64,000 bases of DNA, from NCBI RefSeq assembly GCF_002086485.1, contig NZ_MVHF01000020.1:55865-119864 (forward strand), written 5' to 3'. Of this stretch, positions 52,307 to 60,660 are shown piece after piece. Source of the DNA: Mycobacterium aquaticum. Lineage in GTDB: Bacteria > Actinomycetota > Actinomycetes > Mycobacteriales > Mycobacteriaceae. The notes below the pieces were generated by a model. That model had not been told where the DNA came from. It worked only from the letters and a program-made list of their open reading frames with translations, and made no database searches. Within the stretch, counting starts at the first letter, position 1, and each line of letters begins with the position of its first letter. Position numbers and translations under genes: made by a program.

Positions 52307-54436
52307 TTACATCGCCGGTTTCACCAAGGCCGCCATCGCGTCGCACAGGGCATTCGCCCGGGCATCGTCGAACACGTTCTCCACCAGTAGGCGCTGCCCG
52401 TCGGGGCCGCCGAGCGGCACCCGCCAGTTGGGATATTCGTCGGTGGTGCCCGGCTGGTTCTGGGTCCGCACCTCACCGACCGCGTCGGCCAGAGACAACG
52501 TCAGCAACTTCGACGGCGTCCGCCCGAGATAGCGGTACAGCGCCGTGACGACCTCGTCTGGGTTCGCATCCGGTGCGAGCAGGCCGACGCGACGCAGCTC
52601 GGCCAACCAGGCATCCTGCGCGGCCCGGTCCTCGGCCAGCTCGACCTCCACGGGGCGGGTGAGCAGACCCAGTTCCTGCCGCAGTCGCACATGCTCGCCG
52701 GCCAGGTATCCCGCCGTCGGGGGCAGATCGTGCGTGGTGACCGCGGACAGGCAGTATTCGCGCCAGCGTTCGGCGGGCAGCGGCGCGCCGCTGCCGTCGG
52801 CCTCGAACCACAGGATGGAGGTGCCGAACAGGCCGCGGTCGCGCAGATAGTCGCGGACCCACGGTTCGACGGTGCCGAGATCCTCGCCGACGATGACTGC
52901 CCCGGCGCGGTGCGCCTCCAGCGCGATGATGCCGATCATCGCGTCGTGGTGATAGCGCACGTAGGTGCCCTCGGTGGGGGCTGCGCCCTTCGGGATCCAC
53001 CACAGCCGGAACATGCCGATGATGTGGTCGATGCGCAGCCCGCCCGCATGCCGCAGGGCCATCGCGACCAGGGCCCGGAACGGCTCGTAGGCCTGCGCGG
53101 CGAGCCGGTCCGGCCGCCACGGCGGCTGCGACCAGTCCTGGCCCAGCTGGTTGAACTCGTCGGGCGGCGCTCCCGCGGTCACGCCGAGCGCCAGCACGTC
53201 CTGCAGCGCCCACGCGTCGGCGCCGTCGGGATCGACGCCGACCGCCAGATCACCCAGGATTCCCAGCGCCATCCCGGCCTGCACCGCGGTGGCCTGCGCA
53301 GCGGTCAACTGGTCGTCGAGCTGCCACTGCAGCCAGCGGTAAAAATCGACCGCCTCGGGATTGGCCGCCGCGAACGCCGCGACGTCCGGACTGTGCGGAT
53401 GCTGCAACTCCAGCGGCCAGTTGTGCCAGTCACTGCCGTGGATCTCGGTCAGCGCGCACCAGATCGCGAAATCATCGAGAGCGGTACCCTCCCGGGCCCG
53501 GTAGGCGCTGTACGCCAGCTCCCGCCCGGCAGAGCGCGGCACCCGGTACACCTGTTTGAGCGCGGCGGATTTGGCCGCCCACACCGTGTCCCGGTCGATC
53601 AGTTCGCGGCGCTGGGCCCGCTCGTGGACGGTCGTGCGCAATTTGCGGATGCGGCTGCGGTGGCGCGCGACCGCGTATTCGGGGATGGCCTCGACCCGCA
53701 GGTACAACGGGTTGACGAAGCGCCGGGAGGTCGGCAGGTACGGCGACGGTTCCATCGGCGCGATCGGGGCCGCTGCGTGCAGCGGGTTCACCAGGATGAA
53801 GTCGGCGTCGTGGGCCGCGGCCGACCATACCGCCAGATCGGTGAGATCGGTGAGATCGCCGACGCCCCAGGAGTTTTGCGATGCGACGCTGTACAGCTGG
53901 ACCGACAGTCCCCAGCCCCGCCGGTCACCGAGCCGGGCCGGCAGCGTCAGGCTCGCCGGCGAGACCACGACAGGCGTCTCGGTGTGGAAGTCGCCGACGG
54001 CAAGGACCAGCCGGTGATAACCGAGCGGCAGCTCGGCGGGCAGCTCGAAGGTGGCCTCACCCACGAGGCGGTCACCGACATCGAACGGCGGCCGATTGTT
54101 CTCCAGCTGGCGCAGCCCGGTTCGTACGGTGCCGTCCTCGAGTCGCAGCGTGACCTCGACCGGGTCGCCGTGGGTGACGTGCACCCAGAACGCCGTCGGT
54201 TGCCCCGCGCGGGCGATGACGATGGGCGGCAGCGAACGCTGCCAGTAGTCGCGATCGTGGGAGGTCAGCGCCGCGGCCCGGTCACCTTCGGTGCCTGCCG
54301 CCACGCCGAGTGCTTCAAGCACCGCGATCAGCGTCGTTTCCGGCACCGTGGTGCGGTGTCCGGTCCAGTCGTCGTACTCGGTGGCGACGCCGTAGCGCTG
54401 AGCCAGTTCCACGAGGGTCTGGGGTAATCCCGTCAT
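52307..54436 (-). CDS. malQ: 4-alpha-glucanotransferase (amylomaltase, GH77)
   Basis: This amylomaltase moves glucan segments between maltodextrins in glycogen and trehalose-related metabolism (709 residues, usual for actinobacterial MalQ). The N-terminal 150 residues form the extra beta domains of this group. The GH77 barrel has LRIDHIIGMFRLWW near residue 467 with the nucleophile aspartate, IVGEDLGTVEPW near 520 with the acid/base glutamate, and TTHDLPPTAGYLAG near 568 with the third carboxylate. Active-site residues are complete. It is 33 bases from the upstream LysA-type gene on the same strand and may be co-transcribed, although the functions are unrelated. Confidence 0.92.
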   Translation of the reverse strand: MTGLPQTLVELAQRYGVATEYDDWTGHRTTVPETTLIAVLEALGVAAGTEGDRAAALTSHDRDYWQRSLPPIVIARAGQPTAFWVHVTHGDPVEVTLRLEDGTVRTGLRQLENNRPPFDVGDRLVGEATFELPAELPLGYHRLVLAVGDFHTETPVVVSPASLTLPARLGDRRGWGLSVQLYSVASQNSWGVGDLTDLTDLAVWSAAAHDADFILVNPLHAAAPIAPMEPSPYLPTSRRFVNPLYLRVEAIPEYAVARHRSRIRKLRTTVHERAQRRELIDRDTVWAAKSAALKQVYRVPRSAGRELAYSAYRAREGTALDDFAIWCALTEIHGSDWHNWPLELQHPHSPDVAAFAAANPEAVDFYRWLQWQLDDQLTAAQATAVQAGMALGILGDLAVGVDPDGADAWALQDVLALGVTAGAPPDEFNQLGQDWSQPPWRPDRLAAQAYEPFRALVAMALRHAGGLRIDHIIGMFRLWWIPKGAAPTEGTYVRYHHDAMIGIIALEAHRAGAVIVGEDLGTVEPWVRDYLRDRGLFGTSILWFEADGSGAPLPAERWREYCLSAVTTHDLPPTAGYLAGEHVRLRQELGLLTRPVEVELAEDRAAQDAWLAELRRVGLLAPDANPDEVVTALYRYLGRTPSKLLTLSLADAVGEVRTQNQPGTTDEYPNWRVPLGGPDGQRLLVENVFDDARANALCDAMAALVKPAM

Positions 54437-54469
54437 GCTGCCAATCTTGGTGCCCAGACCCCGATCGCG

Positions 54470-55753
54470 TCAGTCGACGTCGCGGATCAGCAGGTCGTCC
54501 CAGGTGTCGCGGCGGACGACGAGGCGGGCTTCGCCGTTGCGGGTGAACACCACCGGCACGCGGCGGGCCCCGTTGTACTGGTTGGACATCGTGTAGGTGT
54601 AGGCGCCCGTGACCGGGACCGCCACCAGATCGCCGACCTTGGGGTCCTGAAGTTCGACCCGGTCGATGAGCTGATCGCCGGACTCGCAGTGCCTGCCGAC
54701 GAGACTGACCACCTCGCCAGCGCCGACCCGGTTGACGATCGTGGCCTCGAACCGTTGCCCGGTCAGCGATACGTCGAGGTTGTCGCCCATCCCGCCGTCG
54801 ACCGCGACGTGGGTGACCACCGGGCCGCGCTTGACCGTGGTGACCCGGTACACCGTGCACGCGTTGCTGCCGACCATGCTGCGGCCGGGCTCGACGATGA
54901 TCCGGCTGCCCTCGGGCAGCAGGGCGCGGGCCTGGGTCACCATCGCCTCGGCGTAGTCGTCGAGGTTGGGTGCGTGATCGTCGTAGGTATAGCGCACACC
55001 CAGCCCGCCGCCGAGGTCGTAGACCTCGAACGTGCCGAGTTTGGCGATGGGCTCCACGGCTGCGGCCAGTTGCTCGACGTTGAGCAACTGGGAGCCGACA
55101 TGGGTGTGCACACCGTCGATCCGCAGCCGGGGGCTGGCGTCGATGCGGGCAATGGCCTCGCGGGCCGCGTCGGGCATCAAGCCGAACTTCGAACCGGCGT
55201 GCCCGGTGGCCTGCGAGGCGTGGGTCTCGGCCTGCACGCCGGGGATGACGCGCACCAGGCACCCTTGGACGTGGCCGGCAGGCACCAGGCGCTCGAGGCG
55301 ATCGATGTCGTCGAAGTTGTCGACGACCACCAGGCCGACGCCGTGCTGGACGGCGAGCGTCAGCTCTTCGTCGGTCTTGGCGTTGCCGTGCAGCACGAGC
55401 CGGGCCGGGTCGGCGCCCGCCTTGACCGCAGTGACGATCTCCCCGCCGCCCGCGACATCGAGGTGCAGGCCCTCCTCGGCCATCACCCGTTGAACGGCCG
55501 TGCACGGGAAGGACTTCGACGCGAACGCCACGTCCGCGCGCGGCCAGCGGCTGCGGAATGCCCTGAGGTAGTCGCGCGCCCGCTGGCGCAGCGCCTCCTC
55601 GTCCACCACGATGGCCGGCGTGCCGAACTGCTCGGCGAGGTCGTCGAGCCGGCAGCCGCCGACCATCAGGGTGCCGTCGGTGTCGGGGCGGGTTCCGGGC
55701 GGGAACAGGCCGATCAGGTCTTGCGCGGTGTGGCTGATCAGGTCGGTGGACAC
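54470..55753 (-). CDS. LysA-type PLP-dependent decarboxylase
   Basis: This fold-III PLP enzyme (427 residues) is of the diaminopimelate/ornithine decarboxylase type. PLP lysine is in AFASKSFP near residue 80. The glycine-rich phosphate loop is YDLGGGLGVRYTYDD near 247. IVEPGRSMVGSN near 287 and the conserved C-terminal HCESGDQL near 357 supply the substrate-binding cysteine and aspartate. The sequence agrees with LysA2-like paralogues rather than the core lysA next to argS. It probably decarboxylates DAP or a related amino acid. The GTG start at 55753 lies 94 bases from the divergent TetR operator. Confidence 0.83.
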   Translation of the reverse strand: MSTDLISHTAQDLIGLFPPGTRPDTDGTLMVGGCRLDDLAEQFGTPAIVVDEEALRQRARDYLRAFRSRWPRADVAFASKSFPCTAVQRVMAEEGLHLDVAGGGEIVTAVKAGADPARLVLHGNAKTDEELTLAVQHGVGLVVVDNFDDIDRLERLVPAGHVQGCLVRVIPGVQAETHASQATGHAGSKFGLMPDAAREAIARIDASPRLRIDGVHTHVGSQLLNVEQLAAAVEPIAKLGTFEVYDLGGGLGVRYTYDDHAPNLDDYAEAMVTQARALLPEGSRIIVEPGRSMVGSNACTVYRVTTVKRGPVVTHVAVDGGMGDNLDVSLTGQRFEATIVNRVGAGEVVSLVGRHCESGDQLIDRVELQDPKVGDLVAVPVTGAYTYTMSNQYNGARRVPVVFTRNGEARLVVRRDTWDDLLIRDVD

Positions 55754-55847
55754 CGCCTCAGCGTGCCACTCGGACTCCGCCGCGTGAGCGGGTTGGGCAA
55801 AGACGACGAAATCCGTAGTGGTGTTGCCGACTACCCTGATCTACTCT

Positions 55848-55869
55848 GTCTGTAACGATCCTTACAGAC
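55848..55869. promoter_or_regulatory. TetR operator before the regulator gene
   Basis: A perfect inverted repeat GTCTGTAA-CGATCC-TTACAGAC ends eight bases before the TetR ATG and overlaps its ribosome-site region. Bound TetR would block its own operon. The LysA-type gene on the other side starts 95 bases away and may be affected too. Confidence 0.75.
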
Positions 55870-55877
55870 GGGTGGGT

Positions 55878-56486
55878 ATGGACACTCCGGCCACGAGAAG
55901 GCAACAGCAAGGCGCGAATTCGCGCGAGCAGATTCTCGACGCCACCGAGCGTCTGATGGCGACGCGCGGCTACGCCGCGACCGCGATCAGCGACATCCGC
56001 AAGGAGTCCGGGCTGCCGGCCAGCTCGATCTACTGGCACTTCGGCTCCAAGGACGGCGTGCTCGCCGCCGTCATGCAACGGGGCATCGACCGCTTCTTCG
56101 CCGCGATCCCGCGCGAGGGCACCATCGACGAACAGCTCACGATCACCTCCGGGCTGCAGGCGCAGCACCCGGACTTCCTGCGGCTGTTCTACCTGCTGTC
56201 CATGGAACGCACCGACGACCCGGCGGTCGCCGCCGTGGTCCGCCGGGCGCGTGACACCGCGATCGCCCGGTTCGGCGCGGCAGTCCGGCACCAGTTGCCC
56301 GCAGGCCTCGACCCCGCCCGGGCCGAACGGGTGGTGGCCGAACTCACCGCATTCGCCGTCGCGCAGTCCGACGGCATCTTCTACGCCAGACACCTCGAAC
56401 CCGACACCACCGACGTCGCCCTCATGTACCGCAGGCTGTGGCAGGCCGTGACGGCGCTCATCCCGATCCTGCTGGAGGAACCGTGA
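55878..56486 (+). CDS. TetR-family regulator of the SDR-MFS operon
   Basis: This 202-residue repressor has a helix-turn-helix at about residues 18-60: REQILDATERLMATRGYAAT, then AISDIRKESGLPASSIYWHF and GSKDGVLAAVM. The C-terminal helices bind an unknown ligand. It starts at ATG 55878; a longer frame would run into the operator. The GTG of the dehydrogenase lies inside its stop, so the regulator and enzyme are made together. The palindrome just upstream suggests autoregulation, and the exporter further on may be induced by the same ligand. Confidence 0.9.
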   Translation: MDTPATRRQQQGANSREQILDATERLMATRGYAATAISDIRKESGLPASSIYWHFGSKDGVLAAVMQRGIDRFFAAIPREGTIDEQLTITSGLQAQHPDFLRLFYLLSMERTDDPAVAAVVRRARDTAIARFGAAVRHQLPAGLDPARAERVVAELTAFAVAQSDGIFYARHLEPDTTDVALMYRRLWQAVTALIPILLEEP

Positions 56487-57394
56487 CGACCACCAAGACC
56501 GCCGTCATCACCGGTGCCAACACCGGCCTTGGCTTCGAATGTGCCCGCGCGCTGTTGAATTCCGATCCCGGCTGGCATGTGTTGCTCGCGGTGCGGGACA
56601 CCGGTCGGGGCGCGGCCGCCGCCGCGGCACTCGGGAATTCGGGGCGGACGACCGTCGCCGAACTCGACCTCGCCTCGCTGCGCTCCGTCAACGAATTCGC
56701 TTGCACTACAAAGCAACTCGACATGCCGCCGATCCGTGCCCTGGTGTGCAACGCCGGCGTGCAGGTGGTGTCGGGTTCGCACACCACACGCGACGGCTAC
56801 GAGATGACCTTCGGCGTCAACCATCTCGGACATTTCGCAGTGGTTCGGCGGCTGCTCGACCAACTGGTCGCCCCGGCACGGATCGTCGTGGTCAGCAGCG
56901 GCACCCACGACCCGGACAGATACACGGGGATGCCGGCCCCGCGCTACACCTCTGCCGAACAGCTCTGCAGCCCGGAGGCGGGCGGGCAATCCTCGGAGGA
57001 GGGCCGCAGGCGCTACACCACATCGAAACTGTGCAACGTGCTGTTCAGTTACGAGCTGGATCGCCGGCTGGGCCACGGCGCCGCGGGCGTCACTGTCAAC
57101 GCGTTCGATCCCGGCATGATGCCCGGCTCCGGGCTTGCACGCGACTACCCGCCTGCGCAACGGCTGGCGTGGCGCTTCGTGTTGCCCGTCTTGCGGGTGC
57201 TGCCCGGGGTCCGCAGTACCCGGCGGTCCGGCGCCGACCTCGCCGCGCTGGTCGCAGATCCTCGCTACGACGGCGTCACCGGCGCCTACTTCGACGGGAC
57301 CCGCAGGGTCCGGTCGTCCCGCGATTCCTACGACGAATCCTTGGCCGCTGACCTGTGGCGCGTCAGCGATCGGCTGGTGTCTGCCGCCGGCTGA
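56483..57394 (+). CDS. Short-chain dehydrogenase/reductase
   Basis: This classical SDR has 303 residues. The cofactor motif is TGANTGLG near residue 9, followed by CNAGVQ and the active-site pair YTTSK near residue 188. The serine is expected in VVVSSGTH. The size and layout are those of protochlorophyllide/retinol-dehydrogenase-like SDRs. NADP is likely from the position of basic residues, but this is not certain. The start GTG is inside the TetR stop with GGAGGA upstream. The gene is followed after 20 bases by the MFS transporter, so substrate and export may be linked. Confidence 0.87.
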   Translation: MTTTKTAVITGANTGLGFECARALLNSDPGWHVLLAVRDTGRGAAAAAALGNSGRTTVAELDLASLRSVNEFACTTKQLDMPPIRALVCNAGVQVVSGSHTTRDGYEMTFGVNHLGHFAVVRRLLDQLVAPARIVVVSSGTHDPDRYTGMPAPRYTSAEQLCSPEAGGQSSEEGRRRYTTSKLCNVLFSYELDRRLGHGAAGVTVNAFDPGMMPGSGLARDYPPAQRLAWRFVLPVLRVLPGVRSTRRSGADLAALVADPRYDGVTGAYFDGTRRVRSSRDSYDESLAADLWRVSDRLVSAAG

Positions 57395-57414
57395 CGGCCG
57401 GTATCGTCGCCGAA

Positions 57415-58638
57415 GTGGTTTCAGGCCAGCTTGATTCGACCGTCGTACAGCGGGCCCGGCTGGCTGTTGCGGCGCTGTTCCTGACCAACGGGGCGATCTT
57501 CGCCAATCTGGTGCCGCACTATCCGCAGATCAAGTCCGACCTGCAGTTGAGCAACGCGGCCTACGGTGCCGCCGTCGCCGCGTTCTCGGCCGGTGCACTG
57601 GTCGCAGGCCTGACCGCGGGCCTGCTGATCCGGCGCTACCGGTCGGCCAGGGTCGCGGTGGTCGCCACGATCGGGCTGGCCCTGCTCGTCGTCGTCGCCG
57701 CGATCACCGGCAGCGCCGTCGTGCTCACCGCGGCGCTGTTCTTGGCCGGGGCCTGCGACGCGATCACCGATGTGGCCCAGAACGCCCACGGCCTGCGGGT
57801 GCAGCGCACCTACGGCCGGTCCATCATCAACTCGTTTCACGCGGTGTGGGCCGTCGGCGCCATCCTCGGCGGGCTGACCGGCGCCGCGGTGATCGCCCTG
57901 GGGGTGCCGCGCAGTGCCCACCTCGGCGTGGTCGCGGTGCTGGTCTGCGCCGCGGTGCTGGCCGCGGACCGTTTCCTGCTCGCCGGGCCCGATCACGAGG
58001 ACCATCCGGCCGCCCGGGCCCGGGGCACGACGCGGCCGCGCCGGACTGTCTATCTGACCCTGGCGGCGCTGGTGGTGATCGCCATCGCCGGAGCCACCGT
58101 CGAGGACTCCGGAAGCTCCTGGGCCACGCTGTATCTACGGGACACCCTGCACGCCCCCGCGGCCATCGCGACCTTCGGCTACATCGCGGTGGTCGGATTC
58201 ATGTTCGTGGGCAGGCTGTTCGGCGATCGGCTGGTGGACCGGTTCGGCCAGCGTTCGGTGGTGCGCGCCGGCGGCCTGATCACCGCCGCGGGTATGGGCG
58301 CCGCGCTGGCGTACCCCAGTGTGCTCGGCACGGTCGGCGGGTTCGCCGCCGCAGGACTCGGCGTGGCCACCTTGATCCCGGCGGCCATGCACGGCGCCGA
58401 CCAATTGCCCGGTCTACGGCCCGGCAGGGGCCTGACGGTGGTGACGTGGCTCATGCGGGTCGGCTTCTTCGGCGCGCCCCTGCTGGTCGGTTTCGTCGCC
58501 GACGCTGCCGGACTACGCGTCGGGCTGCTGGTCGTACCGGTGGCGGGCCTGCTGGTGACGGCACTGGCCGGGGCACTGGAGCGCACTCACGGATCGACCG
58601 ACGCGATCAGTGCGCCACACCGGCCAGCTCGATCGTGA
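57415..58638 (+). CDS. MFS transporter (12-helix type)
   Basis: This major facilitator protein (407 residues, about twelve helices) is likely an exporter. Helix 1 reads LAVAALFLTNGAIFANLVPH. The loop after helix 2 is LIRRYRSARVAVVA, a weak form of the usual GxxxDRxGRR. The second half has GRLFGDRLVDRFGQRSVV, a good match to the repeat motif. Its start is GTG 57415, 20 bases after the dehydrogenase stop. The last 32 bases overlap the convergent SMR gene. It probably belongs to the same regulated unit as the TetR and SDR genes. Confidence 0.82.
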   Translation: MVSGQLDSTVVQRARLAVAALFLTNGAIFANLVPHYPQIKSDLQLSNAAYGAAVAAFSAGALVAGLTAGLLIRRYRSARVAVVATIGLALLVVVAAITGSAVVLTAALFLAGACDAITDVAQNAHGLRVQRTYGRSIINSFHAVWAVGAILGGLTGAAVIALGVPRSAHLGVVAVLVCAAVLAADRFLLAGPDHEDHPAARARGTTRPRRTVYLTLAALVVIAIAGATVEDSGSSWATLYLRDTLHAPAAIATFGYIAVVGFMFVGRLFGDRLVDRFGQRSVVRAGGLITAAGMGAALAYPSVLGTVGGFAAAGLGVATLIPAAMHGADQLPGLRPGRGLTVVTWLMRVGFFGAPLLVGFVADAAGLRVGLLVVPVAGLLVTALAGALERTHGSTDAISAPHRPARS

Positions 58639-58933
58639 ACACACCCGACACGATCAGCGCGATCCCGATCATCATCACCGGCGTCAGCGCCTCCTGGAAC
58701 AGGAACCGGGCAGCGATCGCCACCAGCGCCACACCGCACGCGGTCCAGACGCCGTACGCGATGCCGACGGGAATGCCCAACGACAACGCGAACCACAGCA
58801 GCGTGAACGACACCACGTAGCCGAGCGTCACCGGCACGATCCAGGCTTTGCGCCGGAAACCGTCCGAGGCCCGCAGCGCCAGGGTCGCCAGCACTTCGCA
58901 CAGGATCGCGCAGGCCAGCGCCATCCACATCAT
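58607..58933 (-). CDS. SMR-family multidrug exporter, subunit 1
   Basis: This small multidrug-resistance protein (108 residues, four helices) has the helix-1 glutamate in ALACAILCEVLATLAL as the essential charge. The conserved YGVWTACGVALV is helix 3. It is coupled by ATGA to a second SMR gene with the same layout, a sign of a heterodimeric pair (like EbrAB or YkkCD). It may export cationic drugs or guanidinium-like compounds; the pair alone does not tell which. The end overlaps the convergent MFS gene by 32 bases. Confidence 0.88.
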   Translation of the reverse strand: MMWMALACAILCEVLATLALRASDGFRRKAWIVPVTLGYVVSFTLLWFALSLGIPVGIAYGVWTACGVALVAIAARFLFQEALTPVMMIGIALIVSGVFTIELAGVAH

Positions 58934-59265
58934 CGCGGCGCATCCTCCGCAGGGGATCCCAGCTCGACCAGCAGCACCCCGGCAATGATCAGGCCGATGC
59001 CCGCCGCGATCGGCCAGGTGAACGCATCACCGAACAGCACGGCGGCAAGCACCGCCGTCGAGGCAGTGCCCATGGCACCCCAGATGCCGTAAGCCACGCC
59101 CACGGCCATGCCCGCGCGCAGCACCAGGGTCAACAGGACGAACGCACCGAGGTAGCCGATGACCACGACGACCAGCCAGGCCGCATGGTCCTGGGAGGCG
59201 CGCAATGACAGGGTGGCCGCGACTTCGGTGGCGATCGCCGCGATCAGCAACGCCCACTTCCGCAC
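58930..59265 (-). CDS. SMR-family multidrug exporter, subunit 2
   Basis: This second SMR protein (111 residues, four helices) has its glutamate in IAAIATEVAATLSL and the third-helix motif YGIWGAMGTAS. Sequence differs clearly from the first subunit, so the two probably form a heterodimer with opposite orientations. It is first in the pair and its stop overlaps the next ATG. A short acidic tail (SPAEDAPR) follows the last helix. No regulator or riboswitch-like leader is evident upstream. Confidence 0.88.
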   Translation of the reverse strand: MRKWALLIAAIATEVAATLSLRASQDHAAWLVVVVIGYLGAFVLLTLVLRAGMAVGVAYGIWGAMGTASTAVLAAVLFGDAFTWPIAAGIGLIIAGVLLVELGSPAEDAPR

Positions 59266-59293
59266 CGCACCAACCTAGCGAAAGGGCGACGCG

Positions 59294-60544
59294 CTACAGG
59301 ACGAGCCCCAGCCGCGGTGGCCGGGCGCCACGCAGGGTGTGGTTGCCCAGATGCACGTACTTCCACCGCGCCGGATCGTGCAGCGAGTGGGTGCGCACGT
59401 TGCGCCAGTGCCGGTCGAGGTTGACCGCCGAATCGGTGCCCGATGTGCCGGTCAGTTCGAAGATGCCGCCTGCGATCTCGACGGCGTACTCCTGGGCCAG
59501 CGCCTTGGCTGCGGCGACCTGCAGGGAGGCTTGCGCCGCGGTGTCGCGGGACAGCTCAGGCTCGGCGAGGCCGGCGTCCACCACGGCGCTGCCGTGGGCC
59601 AGCAGGGCCTCCAGGGCATACAGCCGGGCGGTGAGCTCACCGAACCGGCGCACCACGTGGGGTTCTTCGTCGGCACTGCGCACCCCGGCCAGCACCGCCT
59701 CTTTCCACGGCCGGGACCGGGTACGGACGAATTCGGCACCGTCCTCGAGTGCGGCCCGCGCGATGCCGATGTCGATCGCGGCGTGCAGCGCCTGGTCGTA
59801 GGCGCCGAGCACACTCGGCGGCGCGTCGGCCGGGTCGGGTGTCACGCCCTCCTCGATCACCAGATCGGCGTCGACGACGACGTCGACCAGGCGGACCTCG
59901 CCGCTGGCCGTACCGCGCTGCCCGAACGCGGACCACTGATCGAGATCGAGGGTCACACCGTCCTGATCGGGCCGGACGAACACGGTCGCGGTCTCGTGAC
60001 CGCCGGTGTCTGCCACGACCGCGGCCACGGCGATCCAGGTGGCGCCGAGTGCGCCGGTGGCGTAGTACTTGGTGCCGCCCAGCAGCCAGGTGCCGTCGGC
60101 GCGGCGGGTCACGGTGGTGTGGCGGTCCAGGGCGGTGGCCGTGCCACGCTCGGCTGAGGCGTTGCCCAGTTGAGCGCCGGCGAGGATGTCGGCGTAGATG
60201 CGCGGCGCAGGGGCCTGTTCGCCGAGACCTGAGATCGCCTGTGCGATGACGAAATGGGCGAGCAGCAGCTGTGCGACGGCGCTGTCGCCGCGGGACAGGC
60301 GGCGCAGCACCTCGACCTTGGTCGCCGCGGAGAGTCCCGGACCGCCGTGTTCGGCGGGTACCACGATGCCAAGCAGTCCTGATTCCGCGACCCGGCGCAA
60401 CTGCGGCAACAGCGACGCACCGGCGCGTTCGCGCTCGGCGCTGTCCACGGCGAGTTCGGTGGCCAGTGCATCGGCGGTGGCCAGTGCGGCCTGTGCGGAA
60501 GCCGGTGTCGGTGTTGTGGTGATCGGGGCGGTGTCGACGCTCAT
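59294..60544 (-). CDS. SfnB/DszC-like acyl-CoA-dehydrogenase-fold flavoprotein
   Basis: This FMN/FAD enzyme of the acyl-CoA-dehydrogenase fold has 416 residues and the ending RHWRNVRTHSLHDPARWKYV. This ending and the segment KYYATGALGATWIAVAAVVA are typical of SfnB/DszC-type sulfur-acquisition monooxygenases that act on dimethyl sulfone or aromatic sulfur compounds. The dehydrogenase glutamate is not visible, which fits a monooxygenase. Partner flavin reductase genes are not next to it. It is divergent from the carboxylesterase with 116 bases between, and TTGTC-C-GACAA lies in that gap at 60604-60614. Confidence 0.82.
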   Translation of the reverse strand: MSVDTAPITTTPTPASAQAALATADALATELAVDSAERERAGASLLPQLRRVAESGLLGIVVPAEHGGPGLSAATKVEVLRRLSRGDSAVAQLLLAHFVIAQAISGLGEQAPAPRIYADILAGAQLGNASAERGTATALDRHTTVTRRADGTWLLGGTKYYATGALGATWIAVAAVVADTGGHETATVFVRPDQDGVTLDLDQWSAFGQRGTASGEVRLVDVVVDADLVIEEGVTPDPADAPPSVLGAYDQALHAAIDIGIARAALEDGAEFVRTRSRPWKEAVLAGVRSADEEPHVVRRFGELTARLYALEALLAHGSAVVDAGLAEPELSRDTAAQASLQVAAAKALAQEYAVEIAGGIFELTGTSGTDSAVNLDRHWRNVRTHSLHDPARWKYVHLGNHTLRGARPPRLGLVL

Positions 60545-60660
60545 GGGCGGTGACGGTACGGCCGGGGAGCGGGATCGCCGAGGTTTGCGACCACGGAGAA
60601 TGTTTGTCCGACAAGTAACGTGGGAGAGTTCGTGAAAGTTGCGTCACCGAGGAGTCAGTC

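Noticed and set aside
54315..55505. Minus-strand frame of 396 codons over the LysA-type gene
   Set aside because: It is a shifted shadow of the real gene, very rich in Arg and Gly and without motifs.
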